From Secundilactobacillus hailunensis (GTDB lineage: Bacteria; Bacillota; Bacilli; Lactobacillales; Lactobacillaceae), in the NCBI RefSeq assembly GCF_005405185.1, contig NZ_BJDO01000007.1:26986-90985 (forward strand): DNA of 64,000 nt, read 5' to 3'. Of the stretch, positions 45,478 through 58,170 are shown piece by piece; the stretch's first letter is position 1; each line of letters opens with the position of its first letter. A program made the translations under genes and the position numbers. The notes below the pieces were generated by a model, which did no database searches, had not been told where the DNA came from, and saw only the letters and a list, made by a program, of their open reading frames with translations.

Positions 45478-46473
45478 GTGAAAATTATTGCATATGGTAT
45501 TCGTGACGATGAAATGCCTTATCTTAAAGAATGGTCAAAGGAAAAGGGCATCGAAGTTAAAGCCGTTGCCGCTTTATTAGATGATTCAACTGTCGATCAA
45601 GCTAAGGGGTATGATGGTGCTGTTGTTTACCAACAAAAGCCATACACCGCTTCTGTTTTGGACAAATTGGCTAGCTTCGGTATCAAGTCACTTTCACTAC
45701 GTAACGTTGGTGTTGATAACGTTGATGCAGACGCTATCAAGCGTAATGACATCAAAGTTACTAACGTACCCGCATATTCACCAAGCGCAATCGCCGAATT
45801 GGCTGTTACCCAATTAATGCGTTTGCTTCGCCAGACGAACACTTTTGACCGTAAAATCGCTCATGGTGATCTTCGTTGGGCGCCAACCATTGCTAAGGAA
45901 TTAGATCAGATGACTGTTGGTGTGATTGCTACTGGTCGGATTGGTCGTAAAGTGATTAATATTTGCCGCGGCTTCGGCGCTAAGATCATTGGTTATGATG
46001 TTTATCATAATCCTGAATTGGAAAAAGACGGTATTTACGTTGATACTTTGGATGAACTCTACGCCAAAGCCGATGTCATTACAGTCCACTCACCAGCTAC
46101 AAAGGAAAACGAACATATGCTTAACGATGCAGCCTTTGGCAAGATGAAAGATGGTGTTTTCATCATCAATGCTGCTCGTGGGGTTTTAGTTGATACTGAT
46201 GCTTTGATCCGTGCCCTGGATTCAGGTAAAGTTGCCGGTGCTGCCCTTGATGTTTACGAAGACGAAGTTGGTATCTTCAACACCGATTTTGGTAGCTTTG
46301 ATGCTATTCCAGACGAACGTTTGAAGAACTTGATCAAGCGTGAAAACGTTCTGGTTACACCTCATGTTGCTTTCTACACTGAAACTGCTGTTAAGAACAT
46401 GGTTCAATATGCTTTGAACAGCAACGTAAACTTAATCGAAAAGGGTTCTGACGATAGCCAAGTTAAATTCTAA
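45478..46473 (+). CDS. ldhD: D-lactate dehydrogenase
   Basis: Reduces pyruvate to D-lactate with NADH, regenerating NAD in fermentation. The 331-residue protein belongs to the D-2-hydroxyacid dehydrogenase family; SLRNVGVDNVD, LRWAPTI, the cofactor loop IATGRIGRKV, NAARGVLVDTDA with the catalytic Arg, and VTPHVAFYTETA with the catalytic His are visible and resemble Lactobacillus D-LDH more than D-hydroxyisocaproate dehydrogenase. GTG start with GGAGG eight bases upstream. Codon use (GGT, GTT, CGT, AAC) differs from its neighbours and resembles rpsB and tsf, suggesting strong expression. Confidence 0.93.
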   Translation: MKIIAYGIRDDEMPYLKEWSKEKGIEVKAVAALLDDSTVDQAKGYDGAVVYQQKPYTASVLDKLASFGIKSLSLRNVGVDNVDADAIKRNDIKVTNVPAYSPSAIAELAVTQLMRLLRQTNTFDRKIAHGDLRWAPTIAKELDQMTVGVIATGRIGRKVINICRGFGAKIIGYDVYHNPELEKDGIYVDTLDELYAKADVITVHSPATKENEHMLNDAAFGKMKDGVFIINAARGVLVDTDALIRALDSGKVAGAALDVYEDEVGIFNTDFGSFDAIPDERLKNLIKRENVLVTPHVAFYTETAVKNMVQYALNSNVNLIEKGSDDSQVKF

Positions 46474-46490
46474 TATTATCAGTACTAACA

Positions 46491-46517
46491 AAAACGACCT
46501 GTGAGGGTCGTTTTTTG
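46491..46517 (+). terminator. Terminator of ldhD
   Basis: AAAACGACC and GGGTCGTTTT around a TGTGA loop, with TTTTTT. Confidence 0.9.
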
Positions 46518-46529
46518 TGTCATACTCTA

Positions 46530-46568
46530 AAAAGCCAGTTGCGGATTATTTCGCAGCTGGCTTTCTTT
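46530..46568 (-). terminator. Terminator of the amidohydrolase gene
   Basis: Minus strand: AAAGCCAGCTGCG pairs with CGCAACTGGCTTT, T run following. Confidence 0.85.
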
Positions 46569-46573
46569 AATCA

Positions 46574-47605
46574 TTACTTGTTTAATTTGAGCAGCTTTTC
46601 AATGTTGCCATGGGCAATCTTTTCCTTATCCGTTTCACTAATTGGCGTATCACTCAAGAAGTTCGCAGCGTTACCCGTGACGTAAGGATAATCTTGTGCC
46701 CAGATGACGTGATCGGCACCCATTTCAGTGAGGACCAATTGCATTTGAGGCCACGTAAACATCCCGCTTGGGGTAACGTAAACGTTTTTCTTGTAGTAGT
46801 AAGATACAGGGTGTTTTAAGGGATTGCCAATGACTGGGGTAGTTGCTTCATCTAACCGTTCGAGGAAGTAAGGGACAAATTCGCCCCAGTGGCCAGAGAT
46901 CAACTTCAAATTAGGTAATTTATCGAACAGGCCAGACAAGATCAGACGCGTCACGTGCAGGCCAGCTTCCATGTGCCAGCCCCAACCTGGTGTGGACATG
47001 ATGGCGTTAAAGCCGATGGGGTTCATGCCACTGTAATAGTTATCACGGATGGTCTTTGACGGCATTGAAGGGTGAATGTAGAGCGGCACATCTAATTTAG
47101 CAGCCATTTCAAAGATTGGCATGAACTTAGGTGCATCCAGGAACTCGTTATTTTTGGCAGTGCCTAAGATCAAAGCGCCCTTTAAATCCAATTCTTCAAC
47201 GGCCCGCTGGAGTTCCTTAGCGGCAGCTTTTGGATCAGAAACGGGGAGGGTGGCAAAGCCCAAGTAACGGTCTGGGTGACGTTTAACCGCATTGGCAATC
47301 GTATCGTTGATCTTTTGGCTCAGTGCAATTGACTGATCTGACGGCAGCATATCAGGGTTGGTGCTGGCATCACCGTAAGACAGGATCTGCATATCAATGC
47401 CATTATCATCCATGTACTTGAGCCGTTTGTCGTCAATGTCACTCATGACTGCTGGATCTACGGCATAGGCAACCAAGCCTTCTGCAAATGATTTGCCAAA
47501 TTTCTGCATTTCCTTGGGGTCAGCAGGGACAGTCTTTAAGTAATCGTTGATTGCTTTGTGGGCAAAATCAGTACTGATGTGTTCTTCAGTTGTAATTAAT
47601 TTCAT
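46574..47605 (-). CDS. Amidohydrolase-superfamily protein, decarboxylase-like
   Basis: A 343-residue TIM-barrel metalloprotein of the amidohydrolase_2 (ACMSD-like) family, resembling gamma-resorcylate-type decarboxylases. Metal ligands can be read as ExH in TTEEHIS at the N-terminus, His in VPLYIHPSM, His in LISGHWGE and Asp in VIWAQDYPY. These enzymes decarboxylate aromatic or unsaturated acids; the substrate here is unknown. A TetR-type regulator gene lies 87 bases upstream in the same direction, with a direct repeat in the gap. Confidence 0.85.
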   Translation of the reverse strand: MKLITTEEHISTDFAHKAINDYLKTVPADPKEMQKFGKSFAEGLVAYAVDPAVMSDIDDKRLKYMDDNGIDMQILSYGDASTNPDMLPSDQSIALSQKINDTIANAVKRHPDRYLGFATLPVSDPKAAAKELQRAVEELDLKGALILGTAKNNEFLDAPKFMPIFEMAAKLDVPLYIHPSMPSKTIRDNYYSGMNPIGFNAIMSTPGWGWHMEAGLHVTRLILSGLFDKLPNLKLISGHWGEFVPYFLERLDEATTPVIGNPLKHPVSYYYKKNVYVTPSGMFTWPQMQLVLTEMGADHVIWAQDYPYVTGNAANFLSDTPISETDKEKIAHGNIEKLLKLNK

Positions 47606-47670
47606 ATTTAAGCACCTCTTATATTGAATAAGCCTAGTTTAGCTGTTAAATGCAGGAAGTTATGGACCGA

Positions 47671-47690
47671 TTGTCACAGATTGTCGCAGA
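47671..47690 (-). promoter_or_regulatory. Tandem 10-bp direct repeat before the decarboxylase gene
   Basis: TTGTCACAGA TTGTCGCAGA, two copies one helical turn apart, one mismatch. It sits between the TetR gene and the amidohydrolase gene and could be an operator. Confidence 0.4.
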
Positions 47691-47692
47691 AG

Positions 47693-48226
47693 TTAGAAGA
47701 TTTGATCCATGTTATTAGTTAAATGCAGTAGTAAATCGGTGGCCTGTTCTTGGGTCCACCGGTTTTTTAAAACGTAATCCCGTAACAGCATATAGGTTGC
47801 GGCGGCGTAAACGTTGCAGACCGTTTGTTCGTTGATCAAGTTAACCTGGTTTTGGGTGGCAATTTGCTGGTTGAACTGGGCTAGCGCACGAATAAATTCA
47901 TAACGGGAATCCGACCATTCGACTAATTCTAAAACGGTCGTGCGGCCCTGCCAGATCGTCATTAATTGAAGGACCATTTTTCGCGCGGTGAGGTTTTGCA
48001 GCCGAAAGGTTTTTAAAAACTCGTTCAAATGCCGTTCAATCAAGTTGGTGATCACCTGTTTAGGAGTTAGATAGTAGCGGTAGAACGTTTGGCGGGAAAT
48101 GCCAGCAGTGGCGGCAACTTTAGGGGCGGTTACTGCGGCAAAACTGACCTGGTTTTGACACAGTGTGACCATGGCGGTTTCAATCTTAGTCCTAGTCTTT
48201 AACGTTCGTTTGTCGATTTTAGTCAT
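47693..48226 (-). CDS. TetR-family transcriptional regulator
   Basis: A 177-residue regulator with an N-terminal helix-turn-helix ending in VAATAGISRQTFYRYYLTPKQVI (residues about 37-60), typical of the TetR branch related to dihydroxyacetone-kinase regulators. The C-terminal domain is unassigned. ATG follows AAGGTGAT. It is divergent from the pyruvate oxidase gene and upstream of the decarboxylase-like gene; it may control either. Confidence 0.85.
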   Translation of the reverse strand: MTKIDKRTLKTRTKIETAMVTLCQNQVSFAAVTAPKVAATAGISRQTFYRYYLTPKQVITNLIERHLNEFLKTFRLQNLTARKMVLQLMTIWQGRTTVLELVEWSDSRYEFIRALAQFNQQIATQNQVNLINEQTVCNVYAAATYMLLRDYVLKNRWTQEQATDLLLHLTNNMDQIF

Positions 48227-48316
48227 GCTGATCACCTTATTCTGTTAATTTTAGTACTTCAATTATAGCCCCTATTTGATTATTGCAGACTAATTCAGTT
48301 TACCAAGTCAAGTTAA

Positions 48317-48345
48317 TTGCTATTAAATTGGGGTCGTTCTATGAT
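48317..48345 (+). promoter_or_regulatory. Promoter of pyruvate oxidase
   Basis: TTGCTA, a 17-base spacer and TATGAT, about 65 bases before the start. Confidence 0.5.
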
Positions 48346-48410
48346 AATGACGCTTAAAATATTAAGCCAAAATTAATCTTACTATTCTTTTTTTGGAGGA
48401 GGAAATTACG

Positions 48411-50165
48411 ATGGCAGAGACCATTAATTCGGGCATAGCAGCCCTCAAGACGTTGGAAAGCTGGCACGTTGATCATATCTATGGGATTCCCGGTGGTACG
48501 ATCAATAATTTGATGTACGCCTTAGACCAGGAGCAGGAACGCATTAAGTACATCCACGTTCGCCATGAAGAGGTGGGGGCCTTGGCGGCTGTGGCGGATA
48601 CGAAGTTAACGGGGCATATCGGGGTGGCGTTTGGTTCAGCGGGACCCGGGGCAACCCACTTATATCAGGGCGCCTATGATGCTATGGCGGATAAGGTACC
48701 CGTCTTATTTTTGATCGGTCAAAATCCCCAAGCACTCATGAACCAAGACTTCTTCCAGGAGTTTGATGAAGACCCTTGGTTCAACGATCCAGGGGTGTAC
48801 GCGCGGACGGTGACCACGGCAGAAAGTTTGCCCCACGTCATTGATGAAGCGATTCGGCGGGCGTTTGCTCAACACGGACCAGCCTTTGTGACGATTCCTA
48901 ACGATTTAGCGAACAAGCCGATTCCAGCGGCTGGCTACTACAGTTCCGCGGCGAACTTTGCGCGGCCACAGTTGGCACCGCCAGCCGATGACCAAATTGA
49001 GCAGATTTTAGCGTTACTGAAACAGGCGAAGAAACCGTTGATCTATGTCGGTCAAGGGACCATTGGCGCTGCGGATGAAGTGATGGCATTTGCGCAAAAG
49101 TTTCAGGTACCCATTATCACCACCGCGTTAGGAAAGGAGATCATTCCTTATAACTTTGAGGCTTTATTGGGCTCAGCTGCGAGAGTAGCTTCCAAACCAG
49201 CAAATGAAGCGCTAAAGGAAACGGATCTCTTGTTATTTGTTGGTTCCAACTATCCGTTTGCTGAAGCGATGTTCAAGCCGAACATCAAGTTTGTTCAAGT
49301 GGATACGAACCCACAGATTTTGGGCAAACGGCACCATACGGATGTGGCTATTTTGGCTGACGCGAAACAAACGTTGCAACGCTTGTTAGACCTTGGCGAG
49401 AAGGCACCGGTTTCGCCGTGGTACGCAGCCAATGTGATGAATGTCGCCAACTGGCACCAATATAATGATGAAATGATGAACCGTGCGGAGGGCAATCTCC
49501 GGTTCGAGCCGGCGTTTAAGCAGATCAACCGAATTGCCACGGATGACGCCATTTTTTCCATTGACGTTGGGGATGTAACGCAAAATGCGGTTCGGCTGTT
49601 AAAGGTCAACGGGCAGCAACCCTGGATCACTTCTGGTCTATTTGCGACGATGGGTGTCGGTCTGCCAGGTGCGATTGCTGCACAGCTGAATTACCCTCAG
49701 CGCCAAGTCTTTAACCTAGTTGGTGATGGGGCGGCAGCCATGGTGATGCAGGATCTGGCTACCGAAGTTACGTATGGCTTACCGATCATTAACGTTGTTT
49801 TCACTAATCTGGCGTTAGGCTACATTGAAGATGAGCAGGAAGATGACGGTCAGGAGTGGTTTGGTATCAGTCTGCCACAGACTGATTTTGCCAAGGTTGC
49901 GGAAGCGCAAGGCATGACTGGTATCACGGTGACTAAGATCAGTGAGGTTGCCGATGCCTTTGATCAAGCCCTAAAACTTTCGCAGTCCGGCAAACCGGTA
50001 TTGATCGATATTCGAATGACTAATGAACGGCCGATTCCAGTTGAAAAATTAACGCTGGATCCGGATCAGTTTGATGCTGAAACGATCGCGACTTTTAAAA
50101 AACGCTATTACGCACAAAACTTGCAGCCGTTAAGTGCTTATTTAAAACAGTATGACGTGCAGTAA
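48411..50165 (+). CDS. pox: Pyruvate oxidase
   Basis: A ThDP- and FAD-dependent enzyme turning pyruvate, phosphate and O2 into acetyl phosphate, CO2 and H2O2. At 584 residues it has the N-terminal Pyr domain with the catalytic Glu (VRHEEVGALAA), a central FAD domain, and the C-terminal ThDP motif GDGAAAMVMQDLATEV...NVVFTN. GLFATMGVGLPG is also conserved. GGAGGAGG lies eight bases before the ATG. Close relatives (other POX isoforms, acetolactate synthase) are excluded by overall similarity to lactobacillar Pox as I recognise it. Confidence 0.92.
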   Translation: MAETINSGIAALKTLESWHVDHIYGIPGGTINNLMYALDQEQERIKYIHVRHEEVGALAAVADTKLTGHIGVAFGSAGPGATHLYQGAYDAMADKVPVLFLIGQNPQALMNQDFFQEFDEDPWFNDPGVYARTVTTAESLPHVIDEAIRRAFAQHGPAFVTIPNDLANKPIPAAGYYSSAANFARPQLAPPADDQIEQILALLKQAKKPLIYVGQGTIGAADEVMAFAQKFQVPIITTALGKEIIPYNFEALLGSAARVASKPANEALKETDLLLFVGSNYPFAEAMFKPNIKFVQVDTNPQILGKRHHTDVAILADAKQTLQRLLDLGEKAPVSPWYAANVMNVANWHQYNDEMMNRAEGNLRFEPAFKQINRIATDDAIFSIDVGDVTQNAVRLLKVNGQQPWITSGLFATMGVGLPGAIAAQLNYPQRQVFNLVGDGAAAMVMQDLATEVTYGLPIINVVFTNLALGYIEDEQEDDGQEWFGISLPQTDFAKVAEAQGMTGITVTKISEVADAFDQALKLSQSGKPVLIDIRMTNERPIPVEKLTLDPDQFDAETIATFKKRYYAQNLQPLSAYLKQYDVQ

Positions 50166-50214
50166 TTGGGAATGGCAATTAGACTGATCTATTGATTATT
50201 GCATGATACAAAAA

Positions 50215-50266
50215 TAAGGCCTGCCAAAGAATTTCAGAATCCATTCTTTGGCAGGCCTTTTAATTT
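50215..50266. terminator. Strong terminator after pox
   Basis: AAGGCCTGCCAAAGAAT pairs with ATTCTTTGGCAGGCCTT around a ten-base loop, A and T runs on each side; may also end the feo operon. Confidence 0.92.
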
Positions 50267-50286
50267 GGTGATTTAGGCAACTTAAC

Positions 50287-50451
50287 TTAAAGTGCCCGTT
50301 TCTTTGATTTATTTAACAGCTTTTTAGCTTCACAGTCATAGTCGCAGGCAGCACATTCACCTTGTTTGGAACGCTTAACGGCTCGGTAAATTTGATAACC
50401 GGCTAGACCAATGATAGCAGCAATAATAATGATATTAATGAATAATCCCAT
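50287..50451 (-). CDS. FeoB-associated Cys-rich membrane protein
   Basis: A 54-residue protein with one N-terminal membrane helix (FINIIIIAAIIGLAGYQIY) and a cytoplasmic tail with three cysteines in GECAACDYDCEAK. This is the pattern of the small FeoB-associated Cys-rich proteins (FeoC position in Firmicutes). ATG follows GAGGTCATC. It is the last gene of feoAB, 16 bases after feoB. Confidence 0.85.
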   Translation of the reverse strand: MGLFINIIIIAAIIGLAGYQIYRAVKRSKQGECAACDYDCEAKKLLNKSKKRAL

Positions 50452-50467
50452 GAATGATGACCTCTTT

Positions 50468-52462
50468 TCAAGTGAATAATGAACCAATTTGAAAGATGAG
50501 AAAGGCAAGTCCGTAACTGATAACTAAACTTGAAACTACGGAATAAGCAGCCCACTTAGCCGAACCAGTTTCGGATTTGATCGTCCCAATCGTGGCGAAG
50601 CAGGGAATGTATAGCAGAACAAAAACTAATAGTGCATATGCTGATAGAGCGGTAAAGCTGCCACCGATCATGCCGATCAGCGCCCCTTGGTTGGCGGTGT
50701 GGAACAGCACCATCATGCTGGAGCTGATAACTTCTTTTGCCAGCACACCGGTCAGCAAAGCACTGATCGGCTGCCAAGTGGTAATCCCAATGGGTCTAAA
50801 GATCGGTAACAGGATCTGCCCCAGACTAGCCGCAAAACTGTGGTCGATCTGGGTAACATAGCCGTGAGCGTTAAAGTTTGACAGTAGCCAGATCAATACG
50901 GTACCGGCGAAAATAATCGTGCCGGCTTTTTTAATGAAGCCCTTACCCTTGTCCCAAGTACCGTGCCAAACAATGCTTAGTTTTGGAATGTGATATTGCG
51001 GTAATTCCACGATGAAAACGGAATTTTCCTTGGCTCTGAAGATCACGTGGTAAAACTTGGCCATTAACAAAGCGACCACGATACCTAAAAAGTAAAGCGA
51101 CAACACGATTACGGCTTGATGTCGCGGAAAGAGGGCGGCCACGAATAAACTATAGATGGGCAGCCGGGCCGAGCAGCTCATAAACGGCGTGATCAGCGTG
51201 GTAATGAGGCGTTCTTTCGGCTGTTCAATGGTGCGGGCCGCCATGATCCCCGTAACGTTGCAGCCAAAGCCGATGATCAATGGAATGAAGGCTTTGCCGT
51301 TTAAGCCGATCATTTCCATAATGCGGTCGGTGACCAGCGCAGCACGGGCCATGTAGCCGGAATCTTCCAGAATGGAAATACAGGCGAACAGTGCGAAAAT
51401 TTGTGGAATGAAAGTCAAAACGCCACCAACACCAGCGATTAAGCCGTTGACGATCAGGGATCGCAGCATCGGCAAGGCACCGACCTGAGTCAAAAACTGA
51501 TTGGCCCAAGTTGAAATTGGTCCGGATAATAACTTGTCTAATTGGTGCGATAAGGGGGTACCGACCCAGTCAAACGAGAATTTAAACATCAGGAAAAAGA
51601 TGCCCACAAAAATTGGTAAACCCAGGATTGGGTTGGTCACGACCTTATCGATCTTAGACGTCATGGCCACGTGTTTAGTGGAATGCAGCTGTTCAGTCGC
51701 ATTGGCCAGTGTGGTTTCAATAAAGGAAAGCCGCGTTTCAAAGATCTGGTCGGCAAACTTTTGCGCGTCATAGTAAGCTTGCTGGGATAATAGCGGCTTT
51801 AAGTGGTTCTTCACGGCATATTTGCGAACGACTTTATTATCATTAATGTATTGAATTGCCAGCCAGTGAGCAAACTTAGCGTCGATCTGATAATCGGTGG
51901 TTAATGCTTTAGCCGCTTGCCGGATCGCTTGGCTGACCATGATCGGGTAATTTAATTGTAATGGTGAATTGGGCTGAATATCAGCCTGATTTTGGACTAA
52001 ATCCGCTTTTAATTGCGGTAGGCCCTCCTTATTTCGTGCGTTACTCGTTCGGACAGGACAGCCTAATTCAGTTGATAAGGTTTTTAAATCATAGTAGTGT
52101 CCGCTGCGCTTTAAATCATCAATCATGTTAAGGGTGATAATAACGGGAACACCCAATTCCAACACCTCAACTGAAAGTAAGAGATTACGTTTTAGCTGAC
52201 TGGCGTTAGTGACGTTTAAAATTAGGTCAGGTGAGTCTCGCAGCAAATAATTAGTGACAACTGATTCATCCTTAGTAATGGGACTCAAAGAATAAACGCC
52301 GGGCAGATCGATCACTTCGGTATTGGAATGGCGAATCTGGCCAACCTTTTTTTCCACGGTGACGCCGGTCCAATTACCCACGTAGGCGTATTTGTCAGTT
52401 AATTCATTGAACAGAGTGGTTTTCCCAGTATTGGGATTGCCAAGCAGGGCGACGGTCGTCAA
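50468..52462 (-). CDS. feoB: Ferrous iron transporter FeoB
   Basis: A 664-residue inner-membrane Fe2+ transporter. The N-terminal G domain has GNPNTGKTTLFN, the G3 segment VIDLPGVYSL and the G4 NMID; the membrane part holds the two Gate motifs with conserved Cys residues (GFGCNVTGIMAAR and SCSARLPIY). The start is TTG in TTGA overlapping the feoA stop, with GGAGGTGA upstream inside feoA. Iron uptake here lies back to back with Fe-S assembly genes. Confidence 0.96.
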   Translation of the reverse strand: MTTVALLGNPNTGKTTLFNELTDKYAYVGNWTGVTVEKKVGQIRHSNTEVIDLPGVYSLSPITKDESVVTNYLLRDSPDLILNVTNASQLKRNLLLSVEVLELGVPVIITLNMIDDLKRSGHYYDLKTLSTELGCPVRTSNARNKEGLPQLKADLVQNQADIQPNSPLQLNYPIMVSQAIRQAAKALTTDYQIDAKFAHWLAIQYINDNKVVRKYAVKNHLKPLLSQQAYYDAQKFADQIFETRLSFIETTLANATEQLHSTKHVAMTSKIDKVVTNPILGLPIFVGIFFLMFKFSFDWVGTPLSHQLDKLLSGPISTWANQFLTQVGALPMLRSLIVNGLIAGVGGVLTFIPQIFALFACISILEDSGYMARAALVTDRIMEMIGLNGKAFIPLIIGFGCNVTGIMAARTIEQPKERLITTLITPFMSCSARLPIYSLFVAALFPRHQAVIVLSLYFLGIVVALLMAKFYHVIFRAKENSVFIVELPQYHIPKLSIVWHGTWDKGKGFIKKAGTIIFAGTVLIWLLSNFNAHGYVTQIDHSFAASLGQILLPIFRPIGITTWQPISALLTGVLAKEVISSSMMVLFHTANQGALIGMIGGSFTALSAYALLVFVLLYIPCFATIGTIKSETGSAKWAAYSVVSSLVISYGLAFLIFQIGSLFT

Positions 52463-52665
52463 GAGAGGTCACCTCCCGTGAGCTGTTTAAATACCCGGTA
52501 GCGAATACCGATCTTTTGCTGATCAACTTGAATAATGACCGGACCATGAAACGGGTAGAAGCGAACAGCGGTAACGTCACTGCCCACCTGCAGTCCTAGA
52601 CTATGCAGCCGTTGCGTGGTGGCATCGTCAAGACCATTGAATTGTTTAATCATGAAGTGATTCAT
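52459..52665 (-). CDS. feoA: Ferrous iron transport protein FeoA
   Basis: A 68-residue SH3-like protein that interacts with FeoB. The pattern RLHSLGLQVGSDVTAVRFYPFHGPVIIQV is the FeoA fold. GGAGG stands nine bases before the ATG. Its stop overlaps the feoB start by four bases (TTGA). In the promoter region upstream I see an extended -10 (TGCTACTAT on the minus strand) but no convincing Fur box. Confidence 0.92.
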   Translation of the reverse strand: MNHFMIKQFNGLDDATTQRLHSLGLQVGSDVTAVRFYPFHGPVIIQVDQQKIGIRYRVFKQLTGGDLS

Positions 52666-52812
52666 GATCACCGACCTCCCTTTCAAGGTGTACCGAGTAA
52701 TATTCTAATATCACTTAAGTAAGCGTATTCATAAAAGAATATCTTTTCCCCTATAGTAGCACATAATATGAAATTTTTAGGTATCTTTTTTGATTTAAGG
52801 GTCTTTACCAGT

Positions 52813-52840
52813 TTGAATCGGGTGGGAAAACAACTATACT
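52813..52840 (+). promoter_or_regulatory. Promoter of the suf operon
   Basis: TTGAAT, a 16-base spacer and TATACT, about 95 bases before sufC. Confidence 0.6.
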
Positions 52841-52934
52841 TTATAAGTGTAATGAACAATATTCGCATAGGAATAATTGTAGTATTGATCAAGGCAATAT
52901 TCCGGCGATAATAATTTCGTGGAGGATGATTGAT

Positions 52935-53729
52935 ATGGCGACACTTGAAGTGAAGGATCTGCACGTTGAAGTTAAAGAAGAGAAGGATCAGACCCGAGAA
53001 ATTTTGAAGGGTGTAAATCTGACAATGAAAACTGGTGAAATTCACGCCATTATGGGACCGAACGGAACCGGTAAATCAACGCTGGCACAGACTATCATGG
53101 GTAATAGCGCCTATCACGTTACTCAGGGCGACATCTTATTAAACGGTGACAGTATTTTAGGCATGCCAGTCGATGAACGGGCGCGTAAGGGCTTGTTCTT
53201 AGGGATGCAGTATCCAGCTGAGATCAAGGGTGTAACCAACGCCGAATTTTTGCGGGCAGCGATTAACGCCCGGCGACCAGAAGATGATCAAATTTCAGTC
53301 ATGGCCTTCTTAAAGGAATTGGATAAAAACTTGGAATTACTCGATATGAGTAAAGAAATGACGGAACGCTACTTAAACGAAGGCTTCTCTGGCGGTGAAA
53401 AGAAACGTAACGAGATTTTACAATTATTAATGATCAAGCCATCTTTTGCCTTACTGGATGAAATTGATTCCGGCTTGGATATTGATGCGTTACAAGTGGT
53501 TTCTAAGGGTGTTAACTCAATGCGTGGCGATGACTTCGGTTCATTGATCATTACCCACTACCAACGGCTTTTGAACTACATCGTGCCAGATGTTGTCCAC
53601 GTGATGATGGATGGCCAGATCGTTAAATCCGGTGATGCTGACCTTGCCAAGAAACTTGAAAAAGAAGGTTATGCTGGTCTACGTGACGAATTAGGGTTAC
53701 ACGTTAATTTGGTTGATGATAACCGTTAA
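52935..53729 (+). CDS. sufC: Fe-S cluster assembly ATPase SufC
   Basis: A 264-residue ABC-type ATPase of the SufBCD scaffold. Walker A GPNGTGKST, signature FSGGEKKRNEILQ and Walker B FALLDEIDSGLD are present; SGGEKKR is specific to SufC. ATG at 52935 is nine bases after GGAGG; an earlier ATG abuts it. It is the first gene of sufCDSUB, the normal Firmicutes order. Confidence 0.96.
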   Translation: MATLEVKDLHVEVKEEKDQTREILKGVNLTMKTGEIHAIMGPNGTGKSTLAQTIMGNSAYHVTQGDILLNGDSILGMPVDERARKGLFLGMQYPAEIKGVTNAEFLRAAINARRPEDDQISVMAFLKELDKNLELLDMSKEMTERYLNEGFSGGEKKRNEILQLLMIKPSFALLDEIDSGLDIDALQVVSKGVNSMRGDDFGSLIITHYQRLLNYIVPDVVHVMMDGQIVKSGDADLAKKLEKEGYAGLRDELGLHVNLVDDNR

Positions 53730-53741
53730 GGAGGGATCGTT

Positions 53742-56734
<2,993 letters not shown>

Positions 56735-56737
56735 CGT

Positions 56738-58162
56738 ATGGCAAAAGGAAAAACTGCAGAAGATGTCCCAGACATTGTTGCCAAAGACCAAGATTATGAA
56801 TATGGATTCCACGATGATGTTAAACCAGCGTACTCAACTGGCCGTGGACTGACAGAGGAAACGGTTCGTAAAATTTCTGCTGAAAAAAAGGAACCAAAAT
56901 GGATGCTGGATTACCGCTTGAAGTCTTACGAGGCTTACAAGAAATTACCAATGCCAGATTATGGTCCCGATTTGAGCGAACTTGATTTAAAGAATATGCT
57001 GTATTATCAAAAAATGACCGATAAAAAATACCGGGACTGGAAAGATGTGCCGGATGATTTAAAGAAGACCTTCGACCGGTTAGGTGTACCAGAAGCGGAA
57101 CGGAAATACTTGGCTGGATCATCGGCTCAGTACGAGTCCGAAGTGGTTTATCATAATATGCGTAACGATTTCGCCAAACTGGGAATCATTTTCACCGATA
57201 CGGATACCGCATTGCGGGAATATCCAGAACTGTTTAAGAAGTGGTTTGGCAAGTTAGTCAAACCAACTGATAATAAATTCGCGGCTTTAAACGGGGCTGT
57301 TTGGTCAGGCGGTTCATTCATCTACGTTCCAAAGGGTGTTCAAACTAAGACCCCAATTCAGGCTTACTTCCGATTGAATGCTGAAAATTCTGGTCAATTT
57401 GAACGTACTCTGATCATTGTTGATGAAGGGGCTAAAATTGATTACGTTGAAGGCTGTACCGCGCCTAACTATTCTTCAGATAGTTTGCATGCCGCGGTGG
57501 TTGAAGTTAACGTTGCTAAAGACGCTTACTGCCGTTACACGACCATTCAAAACTGGTCCAACAACGTTTACAGTCTGGAAACGAAGCGGGCCTGTGCCCA
57601 AGAGAATGCCACGATGGAATGGGTCGATGGTAACCTGGGGTCTAAGGTGACAATGAAGTACCCAAGCGTTTATCTCGATGGTGAAGGTGCTCGTGGGACG
57701 ATGCTGTCGATTGCCGTTGCTTCTAATGGGATTCACCAAGACTCAGGTGCCCGGATGATCCATAATGCGCCGAATACGTCGAGCTCAATTGTGTCGAAAT
57801 CAATTGCCAAGACTGGTGGTTCAACTGATTACCGTGGGACGGTGCGTTTCACGCCTAAGTCGGATGGTTCTAAGGCTCACGTTGAGTGTGACACGATTAT
57901 TATGGATGATGAATCGTCATCAAATACGATTCCGTATAACGAAATCTATAATGGTAAGGTTGCGATGGAACATGAAGCTAAGGTGTCAAAGATTTCAGAA
58001 GAACAGCTGTACTATCTGATGTCGAGAGGGATCTCGGAGTCAAAGGCGACTGAAATGATCATCATGGGCTTCGTGGAACCATTTACGAAGCAGCTACCAA
58101 TGGAATATGCCGTTGAACTGAACCGTCTGATTAGTTTTGAGATGGAAGGGTCAATTGGTTAA
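56738..58162 (+). CDS. sufB: Fe-S cluster assembly protein SufB
   Basis: A 474-residue SufB, the main scaffold subunit. The N-terminal helical part is followed by a beta-helix core with [35 protein letters not shown] and VHKECDT-type residues (here [12 protein letters not shown]), and a C-terminal helix bundle [42 protein letters not shown] precedes the ATG. Last gene of the operon; a long palindrome follows nine bases later. Confidence 0.96.
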   Translation: MAKGKTAEDVPDIVAKDQDYEYGFHDDVKPAYSTGRGLTEETVRKISAEKKEPKWMLDYRLKSYEAYKKLPMPDYGPDLSELDLKNMLYYQKMTDKKYRDWKDVPDDLKKTFDRLGVPEAERKYLAGSSAQYESEVVYHNMRNDFAKLGIIFTDTDTALREYPELFKKWFGKLVKPTDNKFAALNGAVWSGGSFIYVPKGVQTKTPIQAYFRLNAENSGQFERTLIIVDEGAKIDYVEGCTAPNYSSDSLHAAVVEVNVAKDAYCRYTTIQNWSNNVYSLETKRACAQENATMEWVDGNLGSKVTMKYPSVYLDGEGARGTMLSIAVASNGIHQDSGARMIHNAPNTSSSIVSKSIAKTGGSTDYRGTVRFTPKSDGSKAHVECDTIIMDDESSSNTIPYNEIYNGKVAMEHEAKVSKISEEQLYYLMSRGISESKATEMIIMGFVEPFTKQLPMEYAVELNRLISFEMEGSIG

Positions 58163-58170
58163 GGTGCGCA

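Noticed and set aside
52666..52934. Fur box in the feo-suf intergenic region
   Set aside because: AT-rich stretches are present but no convincing 19-bp inverted repeat of the GATAAT type.
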